A DNA stretch of 64,000 bases from Halobacillus yeomjeoni (GTDB lineage Bacteria > Bacillota > Bacilli > Bacillales > Halobacillaceae): assembly GCF_020171525.1 (NCBI RefSeq), contig NZ_JAIVAI010000001.1, positions 558,001 through 622,000 on the forward strand. The letters run 5' to 3'. Positions 1 through 7,895 of the stretch are shown here, piece after piece; within the stretch, counting starts at the first letter, position 1; every line of letters starts with the position of its first letter. The position numbers were made by a program, and so were the translations under genes. A model generated the notes under the pieces. That model had not been told where the DNA came from, searched no databases, and was given only the letters and a program-made list of their open reading frames with translations.

Positions 1-1
1 T

Positions 2-220
2 GTAAGTGGATTATTTTTTGGACTGGTCATATCATTGACGATGCGGTCTTTTGGACAGCCTTTTTTGGCGTATTATCTGGCAGGGCTGCCATTCGATATC
101 AATCATGCACTTTCAAACTCAGCCTTCATCTTTGTACTGGCTACAGTCCTCGGACCTTTATTCCAGCAATATAAAAAAAGAAATGGTCTCAAGCCGGCAA
201 TCAGAAGTGCAGATGCATAA
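2..220 (+). CDS. C-terminal end of an ECF-transporter S-component-like membrane protein (5' truncated)
   Basis: The reading frame is open from the left edge of the window, so the N-terminus lies outside it; 72 residues are visible. The visible part is hydrophobic (about two membrane segments) and has an AYYLAGLPFDINHA stretch followed by a basic tail. From family knowledge this resembles the last helices of ECF transporter substrate-binding (S) components, which capture vitamins or other small molecules for the EcfAAT module. The substrate cannot be assigned from this fragment. A strong terminator follows 12 nt after the stop, so this is the end of its transcription unit. It could also be another small integral membrane protein. 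Confidence 0.5.
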   Translation, partial: VSGLFFGLVISLTMRSFGQPFLAYYLAGLPFDINHALSNSAFIFVLATVLGPLFQQYKKRNGLKPAIRSADA

Positions 221-231
221 AAGAATTCAAC

Positions 232-267
232 AAAAGGTCTCTTCAATTTTGAAGAGACCTTTTTTGT
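232..267 (+). terminator. Rho-independent terminator after the ECF-like gene
   Basis: A perfect GC-containing stem (aaggtctcttca / tgaagagacctt) with a short A/T loop is followed by a T run. It closes the first transcription unit. Confidence 0.9.
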
Positions 268-360
268 TTCGAATAATAATTATAATTCCCTACTTTTACC
301 ACGTTAATATTGTTGCGCTTTAACGCCTGTACTTGAGTGAAATTTCTGATAAATCTACAA

Positions 361-389
361 TTGAAGTGTTGTTAATAATTACCTTATAT
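361..389 (+). promoter_or_regulatory. Candidate SigA-type promoter for the 2-oxoacid dehydrogenase operon
   Basis: TTGAAG (361-366), a 17-nt spacer and TTATAT (384-389) lie 43 nt before the E1-alpha start. The -35 match is moderate and the -10 is imperfect. No SigL-type (-24/-12) element was recognised. Confidence 0.35.
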
Positions 390-432
390 GGTTGTTCAGA
401 AATTTAAGTGCTGGTGAAAGGGATGGTGACAG

Positions 433-1506
433 ATGAAAATGATCGATCAGTTTCCAATTGTTCAATACATCAATGAAAATGGAGTATTTACACAAAGCGA
501 ATTCGAAGAAGAAATGACACCTGCATTGTTACAGCAATTGTATGAGAAGATGCTGCGGGCTCGTCTTTTGGATCGTAAATGTATCAAATTACAACGCCAA
601 GGAAGATTGGGTACATACGCACCCTTTGAAGGTCAGGAAGCTGCACAAGTAGGGAGTGCTTTAGCTCTTGAAGAAGAAGATTGGATTTTTCCTACCTACA
701 GGGACCATGCAGCTACATTGACATTCGGCCATTCTATGCAGAACTTATTAGCGTATTGGGTAGGACGGATAGAAGGGTCCATCCCGCCTGAAGACAAAAA
801 CATCTTTCCACCCGCTGTCCCTATTGCTTCCCAAATCCTGCACGCCACAGGGGTGGCATGGGCTGAGAAGAAGAAGGGGACAAATCACGTTTCCCTCGTT
901 TATTTCGGTGATGGGGCAACTTCTGAAGGAGATTTCCATGAGGGACTCAATTTTGCAAGCGTTTTCAATGTGCCGGTAGTCTTCTTCAACCAAAACAATG
1001 GATATGCCATCAGTGTACCGATAGAGAAACAGATGAAATCTAAAACCATTGCACAAAAAGGACTTGCCTATGATATACCGAGTATCCGTATAGATGGAAA
1101 TGATATCGCAGCTGTTTATATAGAGACGAAAAAAGCTGTTGAGAGAGCGAGAAGCGGAGAGGGGCCTACATTGATAGAGGCTGTTACTTGGCGCTACGGA
1201 GCCCATACGACAGCGGATGATCCCACAAGGTATCGCGATCAAACGGAAAGTGACAGCAGAAGGAGAACGACGGATCCTTTATTAAGAATTGAAACTTATT
1301 TGAAGAACACCAACGTTTGGGATGAAGATTGGTTATCGAAAATTGAAGATCAGATTTCTGAAGAAATTTCAGGTGCAGTTGATAATATGGAGGGCATGCC
1401 GAAAGCTGATATTGACGATCTATTCTCTCATATTTTTAAAGATCCAACGTGGCAGCTTGAACAACAAAGGAAACATCATTTGGCTGTAAAGGGGGGACGC
1501 GACTGA
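433..1506 (+). CDS. 2-oxoacid dehydrogenase E1 component, alpha subunit (PdhA/BkdAA family)
   Basis: This is the thiamine-diphosphate subunit that decarboxylates a 2-oxoacid and, with E1-beta, transfers the acyl group to lipoyl-E2. The protein has 357 residues, the usual size. The ThDP/Mg motif is complete: GDG at residues 159-161 and NN at 188-189. A phosphorylation-loop-like segment (YGAHTTADD) lies near residue 260. The gene is the first of a three-gene operon and overlaps the next start by one base (TGATG). It is a divergent paralogue relative to housekeeping PdhA. Pyruvate, branched-chain 2-oxoacids or acetoin are all possible substrates, and the sequence alone does not decide. Confidence 0.88.
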   Translation: MKMIDQFPIVQYINENGVFTQSEFEEEMTPALLQQLYEKMLRARLLDRKCIKLQRQGRLGTYAPFEGQEAAQVGSALALEEEDWIFPTYRDHAATLTFGHSMQNLLAYWVGRIEGSIPPEDKNIFPPAVPIASQILHATGVAWAEKKKGTNHVSLVYFGDGATSEGDFHEGLNFASVFNVPVVFFNQNNGYAISVPIEKQMKSKTIAQKGLAYDIPSIRIDGNDIAAVYIETKKAVERARSGEGPTLIEAVTWRYGAHTTADDPTRYRDQTESDSRRRTTDPLLRIETYLKNTNVWDEDWLSKIEDQISEEISGAVDNMEGMPKADIDDLFSHIFKDPTWQLEQQRKHHLAVKGGRD

Positions 1507-2504
1507 TGTCTACGTCAGTGCAAATAAAACAACTTACGATGGTTCAGGCGATTACAGATGGAATGAAAGCGATGCTCGAAGAAGATGAGTCCGTACTCGT
1601 TTTAGGAGAAGATGTTGGTACAAATGGAGGAGTCTTTAGAGCGACTGAAGGGTTAATTGAATTATTCGGTGAAGAACGAGTCATTGATACTCCTCTTGCG
1701 GAATCCGGTATTATGGGGACTTCCATCGGATTATCAGTGAATGGTTTCAAGCCGATCGTTGAAATGCAGTTTTTAGGGTTCATCTATCCAGCATTCAATC
1801 AAATTATGACTCACGCATCCCGGATGCGTCAGAGATCGAAAGGGCGTTTTACGTGTCCAATCGTGATTCGCGCCCCTTATGGTGCTGGTGTAAAAGCTCC
1901 GGAAATTCATTCAGATAGTTCTGAAGCGATGTTTACGCATATCCCCGGTCTGAAAGTCGTCGTCCCTTCAAATGCTTACGATGCAAAGGGATTGTTGATT
2001 GCAAGTGTTGAAGATCCGGATCCTGTACTTTTTTTGGAGCCGATGAGATGCTACCGTTCTACAAAAGTCGAGGTGCCCGAAAACAAATATACTGTCGAAT
2101 TAGGAAAGGCAGAGTATGTCAAAAACGGAGAGGATGTAACTCTGCTGACATGGGGAGCTATGGTGGGAGACGTGATGAAGGCTGTAGCACCCTTGGAAGA
2201 AAAACTTGGGATTACCTGTGATGTAATCGATTTACGCACCCTTTATCCACTTGATAAAGATACGATTGAGGAATCTGTGAAAAAGACCGGGCGTGTAGTC
2301 ATAGTCCATGAAGCTCCTGAGAGCGGGGGATTGAGCGGCGATATCATCTCGGTCATCAATGATACGTCATTTTTCTATTTGAAAGCTCCCATACAAAAGG
2401 TCACAGGTTTTGATACACCAGTGCCTGTGTACTCTCTTGAACAAGAGTATCTGCCGAGTATGGAAAAAATTCAATACGCTGTAAAAACGACATTATCGTA
2501 CTAA
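1506..2504 (+). CDS. 2-oxoacid dehydrogenase E1 component, beta subunit (PdhB/BkdAB family)
   Basis: This is the partner of E1-alpha in the alpha2beta2 decarboxylase; 332 residues is normal for the family. The transketolase pyrimidine-binding domain (about residues 10-185) holds the LGEDVG and DTPLAESG motifs and the HSDSSEAMFTHIPGLKVV segment. The C-terminal transketolase domain follows, with IDLRTLYPLD and a VIVHEAPESGG motif. The start codon overlaps the E1-alpha stop, implying translational coupling. The sequence resembles PdhB and BkdAB about equally, so substrate is left open. Confidence 0.88.
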   Translation: MSTSVQIKQLTMVQAITDGMKAMLEEDESVLVLGEDVGTNGGVFRATEGLIELFGEERVIDTPLAESGIMGTSIGLSVNGFKPIVEMQFLGFIYPAFNQIMTHASRMRQRSKGRFTCPIVIRAPYGAGVKAPEIHSDSSEAMFTHIPGLKVVVPSNAYDAKGLLIASVEDPDPVLFLEPMRCYRSTKVEVPENKYTVELGKAEYVKNGEDVTLLTWGAMVGDVMKAVAPLEEKLGITCDVIDLRTLYPLDKDTIEESVKKTGRVVIVHEAPESGGLSGDIISVINDTSFFYLKAPIQKVTGFDTPVPVYSLEQEYLPSMEKIQYAVKTTLSY

Positions 2505-2516
2505 GGGGGACTAATC

Positions 2517-3713
2517 GTGGAAGTTAAATTGCATGATATCGGGGAAGGGATGCACGAGGCTGAAATTTTGAATTATTTCGTAAACAAAGGGGACCGCGTT
2601 CAAAATGACGCCCCGCTTCTGGAAGTTCAAACCGACAAAATGACGGCTGAGCTTACTGCTCCGGCTGAAGGAATCATAGAAGAAATCATGTTCCAACCTG
2701 GAGATGTCATAGAAGTAGGGACCACGATCCTGACGTTGAAGACTGAGAAAAAAGAGGGTGAAAGAAAGTCTGAAGGTGAACCTGTCCAAAAGCGTAAATC
2801 CCCAATCTTCCGAGTGAAAGCCTCACCTCATACTAGAAGGCTTGCCAGGGAACACGACGTAGATATTGAAAAGGTGGAAGGTTCAGGTAAAGGGGGGAGA
2901 ATCATTGATGAGGATATATTCTCTTACTTAGAGAACAAAGAATATGATGAACATCCAAAGGCAGATAGAAACGCCGTCTCAAATACTCCTGTTAAGGAAG
3001 CAGAAAAGGGAGTAGAAACCATTCCATTCCGTGGGCGGCGAAAGCAAATTGCAAAAAAAATGACGCAGTCGTTGTATACCGCTCCTCATGTTACCCACTT
3101 TGATGAAGTGGACATGACGGAATTGTTAAATTTGACCAATCATCTAAAAACTGGCAGTGACAAAATGGGAGGAAAAAAGGTTTCAGCAGCTGCTTTCTTT
3201 ATTAAGGCTTTGCAATTATCCTTAAAGCAACACCCTGTTTTTAATTCAAAATTAGATGAAGAGCAGGAGGAAATAAAGATTGAACAGACGTATAATATTG
3301 GACTTGCTACTGCGACAGAAGAAGGCTTAATTGTACCGGTGTTAAAGCATGTAGAATCACTTTCCTTACTTGAGATCCATCAACAGATGAAGACTTTAAC
3401 TGAAAAAGCTCAGCAAAACAGCCTGTCCGCAGATGAATTGAATGGTGGTACTTTCACTATCAGCAATGTGGGACCATTAGGGAGTACGGGAGCGACGCCG
3501 ATTTTGAATTTCCCGGAAGTCGGCTTGATGGCTTTTCATAAAACAAAGAAAAGACCGGTTGTTGTCGACGATGAAATTGTAATCAGAGAAATGATGAATA
3601 TCAGCCTGACTTTCGATCATCGTGTAGCGGATGGATCACAATCAGTGGCGTTTACAAATCAATTTATAGAATATATCGAAAACCCTCATTACATGTTTGT
3701 TGAAATGACATGA
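2517..3713 (+). CDS. Dihydrolipoamide acyltransferase E2 of the 2-oxoacid dehydrogenase complex
   Basis: E2 is the core acyltransferase that passes the acyl group from lipoate to CoA. Domains in order are one lipoyl domain (residues 1-75, lipoylated K41 in DKMTAE), a linker, a peripheral-subunit-binding domain (about 100-137, SPHTRRLAREHDV), and the catalytic domain (about 165-398). The active-site motif HRVADG places H368 and D372. The start is GTG behind AAGGGGG. A single lipoyl domain and 398 residues fit a typical Gram-positive E2. No dihydrolipoamide dehydrogenase gene follows, so the complex must borrow E3 from elsewhere. Confidence 0.88.
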   Translation: MEVKLHDIGEGMHEAEILNYFVNKGDRVQNDAPLLEVQTDKMTAELTAPAEGIIEEIMFQPGDVIEVGTTILTLKTEKKEGERKSEGEPVQKRKSPIFRVKASPHTRRLAREHDVDIEKVEGSGKGGRIIDEDIFSYLENKEYDEHPKADRNAVSNTPVKEAEKGVETIPFRGRRKQIAKKMTQSLYTAPHVTHFDEVDMTELLNLTNHLKTGSDKMGGKKVSAAAFFIKALQLSLKQHPVFNSKLDEEQEEIKIEQTYNIGLATATEEGLIVPVLKHVESLSLLEIHQQMKTLTEKAQQNSLSADELNGGTFTISNVGPLGSTGATPILNFPEVGLMAFHKTKKRPVVVDDEIVIREMMNISLTFDHRVADGSQSVAFTNQFIEYIENPHYMFVEMT

Positions 3714-3956
3714 ATGCCTGTGAATCATCAAAGTAGTTCAATCATGGGATTATATTTAATACAAACAAAGGGCTCTAGGATAGAACCTTGCAATCGGCTT
3801 CTATTCACAAGAAATTTGAAAACCAATTCTTCAAAAACAGAGTAATGATGATGAGTTTTACGGAAAGTATAAAAGCACTATTTTTAAGTGTTATGGCAGA
3901 AAAATAAACAGAGTATCTTGATCAAATCATTATAAAGAATCGATAGGAGGGCAGTC

Positions 3957-4814
3957 ATGGATACTATCAAAATGCAGGAAATCATACACCAAAATAAAAA
4001 TCGAACCTTTTATTACTTTTCGCCGGAGGATCCATCAGACCCCCTGCCATTGGTTTTTTGTTTCCATGGAGCCGGCAGCAGTGCCAGACACCATATGAAG
4101 ATATCACGTTTTCATAAACAGATGTATACATATCCGGCCATCTACGTATTTCCTGAAGCAATTCAAGTTGATGCTGAGCAGCGAATGACGAAACAGTGGA
4201 ACGAAGGGCGATCAAAAAATGCCTCTTACCAGAATGGAATTGATGATGTCGGGTTTACACTTGAAATCATTAATTGGTTCAAATCGTATTATCCACTGGA
4301 TGAGAGGCGGGTTTATGCCACAGGATTTTCGAATGGTGCCGCATTCAGCTGCCGTCTCGGTGTGGAGTGTCAGGAGGTTTTTGCTGGGGTCGGGGGTGTC
4401 GCAGGCCCGATTGTCCAAGAGATAGCTGAAGGTTGTGAGTGGATAAAACCTATGCCGTTTGTATTTTTTATGGGGACAGCGGATCCAATCGTACCTTTTG
4501 ATGGTATTTATACTGATGATTATGAAATTGATCAATTGAACTCAGCAGACTCTACAACGGAGTTGTTTGCAGCTTCCTGGGGTGAAAAAGCATTGAAAAA
4601 AAAGGAAGAGTCTCTAGATGAGTGCTCTGCTTGTAAAACAAGTTACTATGATCGATATGGTGAAGAAAAAGTACTTCAATATACAATAAAAGGGGGAGGC
4701 CACACCTGGCCGGGAGGTCCCCCATCGCAGGCCTCCAATTGGACAGGTGAAGTCTGTCACGGATTGGACGCCAGCATGCTGATCATGGGTCACTTGATGA
4801 ATTGTAATAATTAG
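3957..4814 (+). CDS. PHB-depolymerase/feruloyl-esterase-family alpha/beta hydrolase
   Basis: The protein has the layout of the Esterase_PHB/LpqC family: an oxyanion-type FCFHGAGSSA segment near residue 26, the nucleophile elbow GFSNG with S125, an acidic residue in GTADPIVPF, and H249 in GGGHTWPGG. These form a plausible Ser-Asp-His triad. It has 285 residues and starts behind a strong GGAGG site. No signal peptide is visible, although many relatives are secreted, so it is probably cytoplasmic. It is a single-gene unit between the dehydrogenase operon and sigX. The substrate (short-chain polyester, oligomer or aromatic ester) is not known. Confidence 0.75.
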   Translation: MDTIKMQEIIHQNKNRTFYYFSPEDPSDPLPLVFCFHGAGSSARHHMKISRFHKQMYTYPAIYVFPEAIQVDAEQRMTKQWNEGRSKNASYQNGIDDVGFTLEIINWFKSYYPLDERRVYATGFSNGAAFSCRLGVECQEVFAGVGGVAGPIVQEIAEGCEWIKPMPFVFFMGTADPIVPFDGIYTDDYEIDQLNSADSTTELFAASWGEKALKKKEESLDECSACKTSYYDRYGEEKVLQYTIKGGGHTWPGGPPSQASNWTGEVCHGLDASMLIMGHLMNCNN

Positions 4815-4955
4815 GCTTTGCTACGGATATTTACATTTCATTTCAATATTCGATATATTAGGTTCTCTATGTTTCCTTAGATCTTACTTACTAAATGTGG
4901 CCTGCAAGCGTAAATTTCTCATGTTTCATTCAGCCTTCTAACAATCCAAAGTTAT

Positions 4956-4984
4956 AAAGGACCCTTAAAGGTCCTTTTTTTATT
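4956..4984 (+). terminator. Rho-independent terminator downstream of the esterase gene
   Basis: The stem aaaggaccc/(t)aaaggtcctt is followed by a T run. It lies in a 398-base gap (4815-5212) that otherwise holds A/T-rich sequence and the sigX promoter; no further gene was seen there. Confidence 0.8.
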
Positions 4985-5159
4985 GCAGACTACTTGGGGT
5001 TCTCGTACGTGAAAGTTCTTTGCAGGATAGAGAGATAAATGGAACTTTAGTGACATTCTATTATTTTTACAGCATGATTGAAGCACGATTTCACATGCAT
5101 TTTATAACAATATTGATAAACATTGCCCCTATTCACTTTAAAGTATATTAAACTAAGGG

Positions 5160-5185
5160 TGTAACGTTTTCCATACATAAACGAC
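5160..5185 (+). promoter_or_regulatory. SigX-type ECF promoter upstream of sigX (autoregulation)
   Basis: TGTAAC (5160-5165), 16 nt, then CGAC (5182-5185) matches the known B. subtilis SigX-type consensus (TGTAAC, about 17 nt, CGWC). Transcription would begin near 5192, about 20 nt before the GTG start at 5213. An ATG at 5189 would lie at or before the transcript start, which supports the downstream start. Confidence 0.75.
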
Positions 5186-5212
5186 TAAATGAATGACAGG
5201 GAGGGACCTGTA

Positions 5213-5752
5213 GTGAGATCGTTTTTCGACGAAATATATGAGCGGTATCATCAAGATTTATATCAATTTGTTATCTATATGGTAAAAGATCGGGATTTGG
5301 CTCAAGACTTAGTCCAGGAAGTTTATATAAAGGTAATGAAATCATACCAATCTTTCGATGGCAGAAGCAGTGAAAAAACATGGTTGTTTTCCATTGCGAG
5401 ACACGTCACCATTGATTATTTCCGTAAACAGAAAAGGAAAAGAAAACGGGTGATGGACTTTTTTGATTGGGGGGAGCGGGGCGAACAAATCCAGGATCAT
5501 GACTCCCTTCCTGAAGAAATAGCTGTTCAGAATGATGAAATGAAAGAAGTTTTTCAAGCTTTGGGAAAATGTACGATGGATCAAAAGAGTGTAATCATAT
5601 TAAGATTTGTTCAAGGCATGTCCATACATGAAACGGCAGAAATATTGAATTGGAGCGAGAGTAAAGTGAAGACGACCCAGCATAGAGGTATGAAATCATT
5701 GAGGGATATGCTATCTAGCCAGGATCAAGGGGGAGTGCAGCGTGAAGCGTAA
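5213..5752 (+). CDS. sigX: ECF RNA polymerase sigma factor SigX
   Basis: This sigma-70 family ECF factor directs transcription of envelope-modification genes in B. subtilis. It has 179 residues from the GTG at 5213, which is preceded by GGGAGGGA at good spacing. Region 2 (LVQEVYIKVMKSY, then EKTWLFSIARHVTIDYFRKQ) and region 4 (LRFVQGMSIHETAEIL, SESKVKTTQHRG) are intact and closely resemble SigX. The next gene is its anti-sigma RsiX, overlapping by 11 nt. The resABCDE genes that precede sigX in B. subtilis are not present here. An in-frame ATG at 5189 is less likely because it falls at the predicted transcript start. Confidence 0.9.
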   Translation: MRSFFDEIYERYHQDLYQFVIYMVKDRDLAQDLVQEVYIKVMKSYQSFDGRSSEKTWLFSIARHVTIDYFRKQKRKRKRVMDFFDWGERGEQIQDHDSLPEEIAVQNDEMKEVFQALGKCTMDQKSVIILRFVQGMSIHETAEILNWSESKVKTTQHRGMKSLRDMLSSQDQGGVQREA

Positions 5753-6923
5753 ATCGTATTCAGACGAAGAATTGAAAAACATTCTAAAAGATATGCCGAA
5801 AGTTGAAGATCGTCAGTCTAAACATGATTTATACCGCTCTATTCAACCTGAGGTCAATAAATCGAAGCGTAAATTCGCTCCTTGGATCATGCCGGGTGTA
5901 GCGACAGCTGCTGTATTGGCGGTATTAGTGATCGTTGTCCCGATGGTCTTCAACTCTGCCAACCAACCACAGTTTGAAAGTGCGGATAGACTTACAGGAG
6001 AATCATCAAATCAACCAGAAGTCACAGAGGAGGACCCTCCACTTCCGAAGTTTGAAGAAGAATCAGGAGCTGGTGAAGAAGGAGCTTCTACTAAATCCAA
6101 TTCTCCCAATGAATTCTCTACCGCTGAGTCAGACTCAAGCCTGCAATTCGAACAAATGGTAATGCACAAGCCCATAGAGGATGTGTCCTTTCAGGCATAT
6201 ACCGGAATGAACGCTGAAGTAGTCATTCCTTTGACTTTAGGACCTGGTTTGGAGGCTTCCGACATCTCTTTAGAGGAGGCCGGTCTAAGTAACATCGATC
6301 TCTCTGAATTGACTTTTGAAGTGGACTCCGAGTCTGAAACAGCTACAGTGATTTTTCCCGAAAATTTCACAGTAAGTGGCAGTACTGCCGCTACTATGCT
6401 TGTGGAGACCATACGTTGGAAGCTTCAACCTGAGAACTTGACTCAAATTTCCATTAGAACGAAAAATGGATCGAAAGTAGATCTTGGGAATTATGGAATG
6501 TTGGATCAGTTGAAGCCTATAGATAACAAGAAATATGCGTATGTAATATATCAATTCAGTCAAGATAAACGACGTTTTCTAGCCCCTGTAGAATTGAAAA
6601 TCGGATCCATTGAGCAGGCGTTAAATGAAATGAAAGTGGATCGTTCCGAGAAATATTTGAGTTCTTCCGTTCCCGCACATGTTACGTTTACTCAAATTAC
6701 AAGCGATGGAGATACTCTTGTTTTGGATTTTGAACACGAACAATGGAAAAATGATCAACAGTTGCTTACGATGGTGGAAGCGATTCTTATGACTGCAAAA
6801 ATACATGGTTACAGCCAAGTATCATTTGAACCGTTAGAAAATCGGATTGGGTTTTATGATTTGAGCGGTCTTGTGGAAGTTCCAAATGCAGCGAATCCGA
6901 TTATGAACGAAAACTCCCCTTGA
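5742..6923 (+). CDS. rsiX: Anti-sigma-X factor RsiX
   Basis: This is a single-pass membrane anti-sigma factor that sequesters SigX. The short N-terminal cytoplasmic part (about residues 1-45, acidic and basic) is followed by one transmembrane segment (about 48-70, PWIMPGVATAAVLAVLVI). A long extracytoplasmic domain follows, beginning with an acidic, Ser/Pro-rich linker (about 75-135). It has 393 residues; the start is GTG behind GGGGGAG inside the end of sigX, giving translational coupling. The gene ends at a strong terminator. Identity rests on synteny and architecture, since anti-sigma sequences diverge quickly. Confidence 0.85.
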   Translation: MKRKSYSDEELKNILKDMPKVEDRQSKHDLYRSIQPEVNKSKRKFAPWIMPGVATAAVLAVLVIVVPMVFNSANQPQFESADRLTGESSNQPEVTEEDPPLPKFEEESGAGEEGASTKSNSPNEFSTAESDSSLQFEQMVMHKPIEDVSFQAYTGMNAEVVIPLTLGPGLEASDISLEEAGLSNIDLSELTFEVDSESETATVIFPENFTVSGSTAATMLVETIRWKLQPENLTQISIRTKNGSKVDLGNYGMLDQLKPIDNKKYAYVIYQFSQDKRRFLAPVELKIGSIEQALNEMKVDRSEKYLSSSVPAHVTFTQITSDGDTLVLDFEHEQWKNDQQLLTMVEAILMTAKIHGYSQVSFEPLENRIGFYDLSGLVEVPNAANPIMNENSP

Positions 6924-6946
6924 TTGATGTAAGCATTAACAAAATG

Positions 6947-6982
6947 GAACTCCTTCCCCTTGCCGGGGTGGGAGTTCTTTTC
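6947..6982 (+). terminator. Rho-independent terminator of sigX-rsiX
   Basis: The long stem gaactcc(tt)cccc / cgggg(tg)ggagttc with a short loop is followed by TTTT, 23 nt after the rsiX stop. Confidence 0.85.
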
Positions 6983-7038
6983 ATATGCACTCCTTCTCGT
7001 GTTACTATATAAAGGACGAGATAAAGGAGCGGTCCAAG

Positions 7039-7491
7039 ATGGATAAAGATCAATTAAGAGAAAAAATTTCTGAGAAGATGAAATTGATTCGTGTAGAGTA
7101 TGGATACACACAAAATCAAATGGCAGAGGTCCTGGGACTTTCAAAGAAAACATTGGTCCAAATTGAAAAAGAACGTACACTTGCAGGGTGGACGACAGTC
7201 GTTGCGGTATGTGCTTTATTCCAGGATAGTGAAGTGTTGAAAGGGTTACTCGGGGATGCACCCTTGGAAATACCTGAAACCATTGCTCATCATCAAGTCG
7301 AGCGTCCTCGTGGGAAAACGATGGGTGGGAAAGTATGGTGGTCATTGATTGCTGAAAGTGAGGAGTTCATTCTTCAGCAAAATGTTTTGAGCAAGCATTT
7401 CAGAATCATAGATCAATCCTATCACCGCTGGCTCTCAACTTTTGATGAAGAGGAAGCTAAAATCAGGTTTGAGGAACTGTCACAAAAATGA
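7039..7491 (+). CDS. XRE-family helix-turn-helix transcriptional regulator
   Basis: The protein has 150 residues starting at ATG 7039, eight bases after AAGGAGC. The N-terminal Xre-type DNA-binding domain (about residues 3-60) includes YTQNQMAEVLGLSKKTLVQIEKER. The C-terminal half (about 85-150) is not recognised and has a WWSLIAESEEFILQQN segment without membrane segments. It lies alone between rsiX and the convergent fer gene. Its stop codon is inside the fer terminator hairpin. No target can be named. Confidence 0.8.
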   Translation: MDKDQLREKISEKMKLIRVEYGYTQNQMAEVLGLSKKTLVQIEKERTLAGWTTVVAVCALFQDSEVLKGLLGDAPLEIPETIAHHQVERPRGKTMGGKVWWSLIAESEEFILQQNVLSKHFRIIDQSYHRWLSTFDEEEAKIRFEELSQK

Positions 7492-7511
7492 TCCCCCAAC
7501 ATGGGGGATCA
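7484..7511 (-). terminator. Terminator of fer (minus strand), overlapping the xre stop codon
   Basis: The perfect 10-bp stem TGATCCCCCA / TGGGGGATCA (7489-7498 and 7502-7511) has an A run at 7484-7488. Read on the minus strand this is a hairpin followed by TTTTT. The plus strand lacks a T run after the stem, so termination should act mainly on fer. Confidence 0.75.
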
Positions 7512-7516
7512 TCTGG

Positions 7517-7768
<252 letters not shown>

Positions 7769-7811
7769 TCATGAACCTCCTTATAGTTACGCCTCAAGTT
7801 GAACAGGTTCG

Positions 7812-7840
7812 ATTATGGATTGGTACATAGCTATTGTAAA
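7812..7840 (-). promoter_or_regulatory. SigA-type promoter of fer
   Basis: On the minus strand, TTTACA (plus coordinates 7835-7840), a 17-nt spacer and CATAAT (7812-7817) lie 46 nt before the fer start. Confidence 0.6.
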
Positions 7841-7895
7841 TCTCTCCCTATAACTTTTCAACAACTAACCCTAATGATAGAAAGGAGTGAGCCTG

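Noticed and set aside
748-1242. 164-codon minus-strand open frame inside the E1-alpha gene
   Set aside because: It is antisense to a clearly recognised gene, lacks a ribosome site and gives a Cys/Arg-rich composition typical of shadow frames.
3714-3956. Possible small gene between the E2 gene and the esterase
   Set aside because: Only very short frames without ribosome sites were found in this A/T-rich gap.
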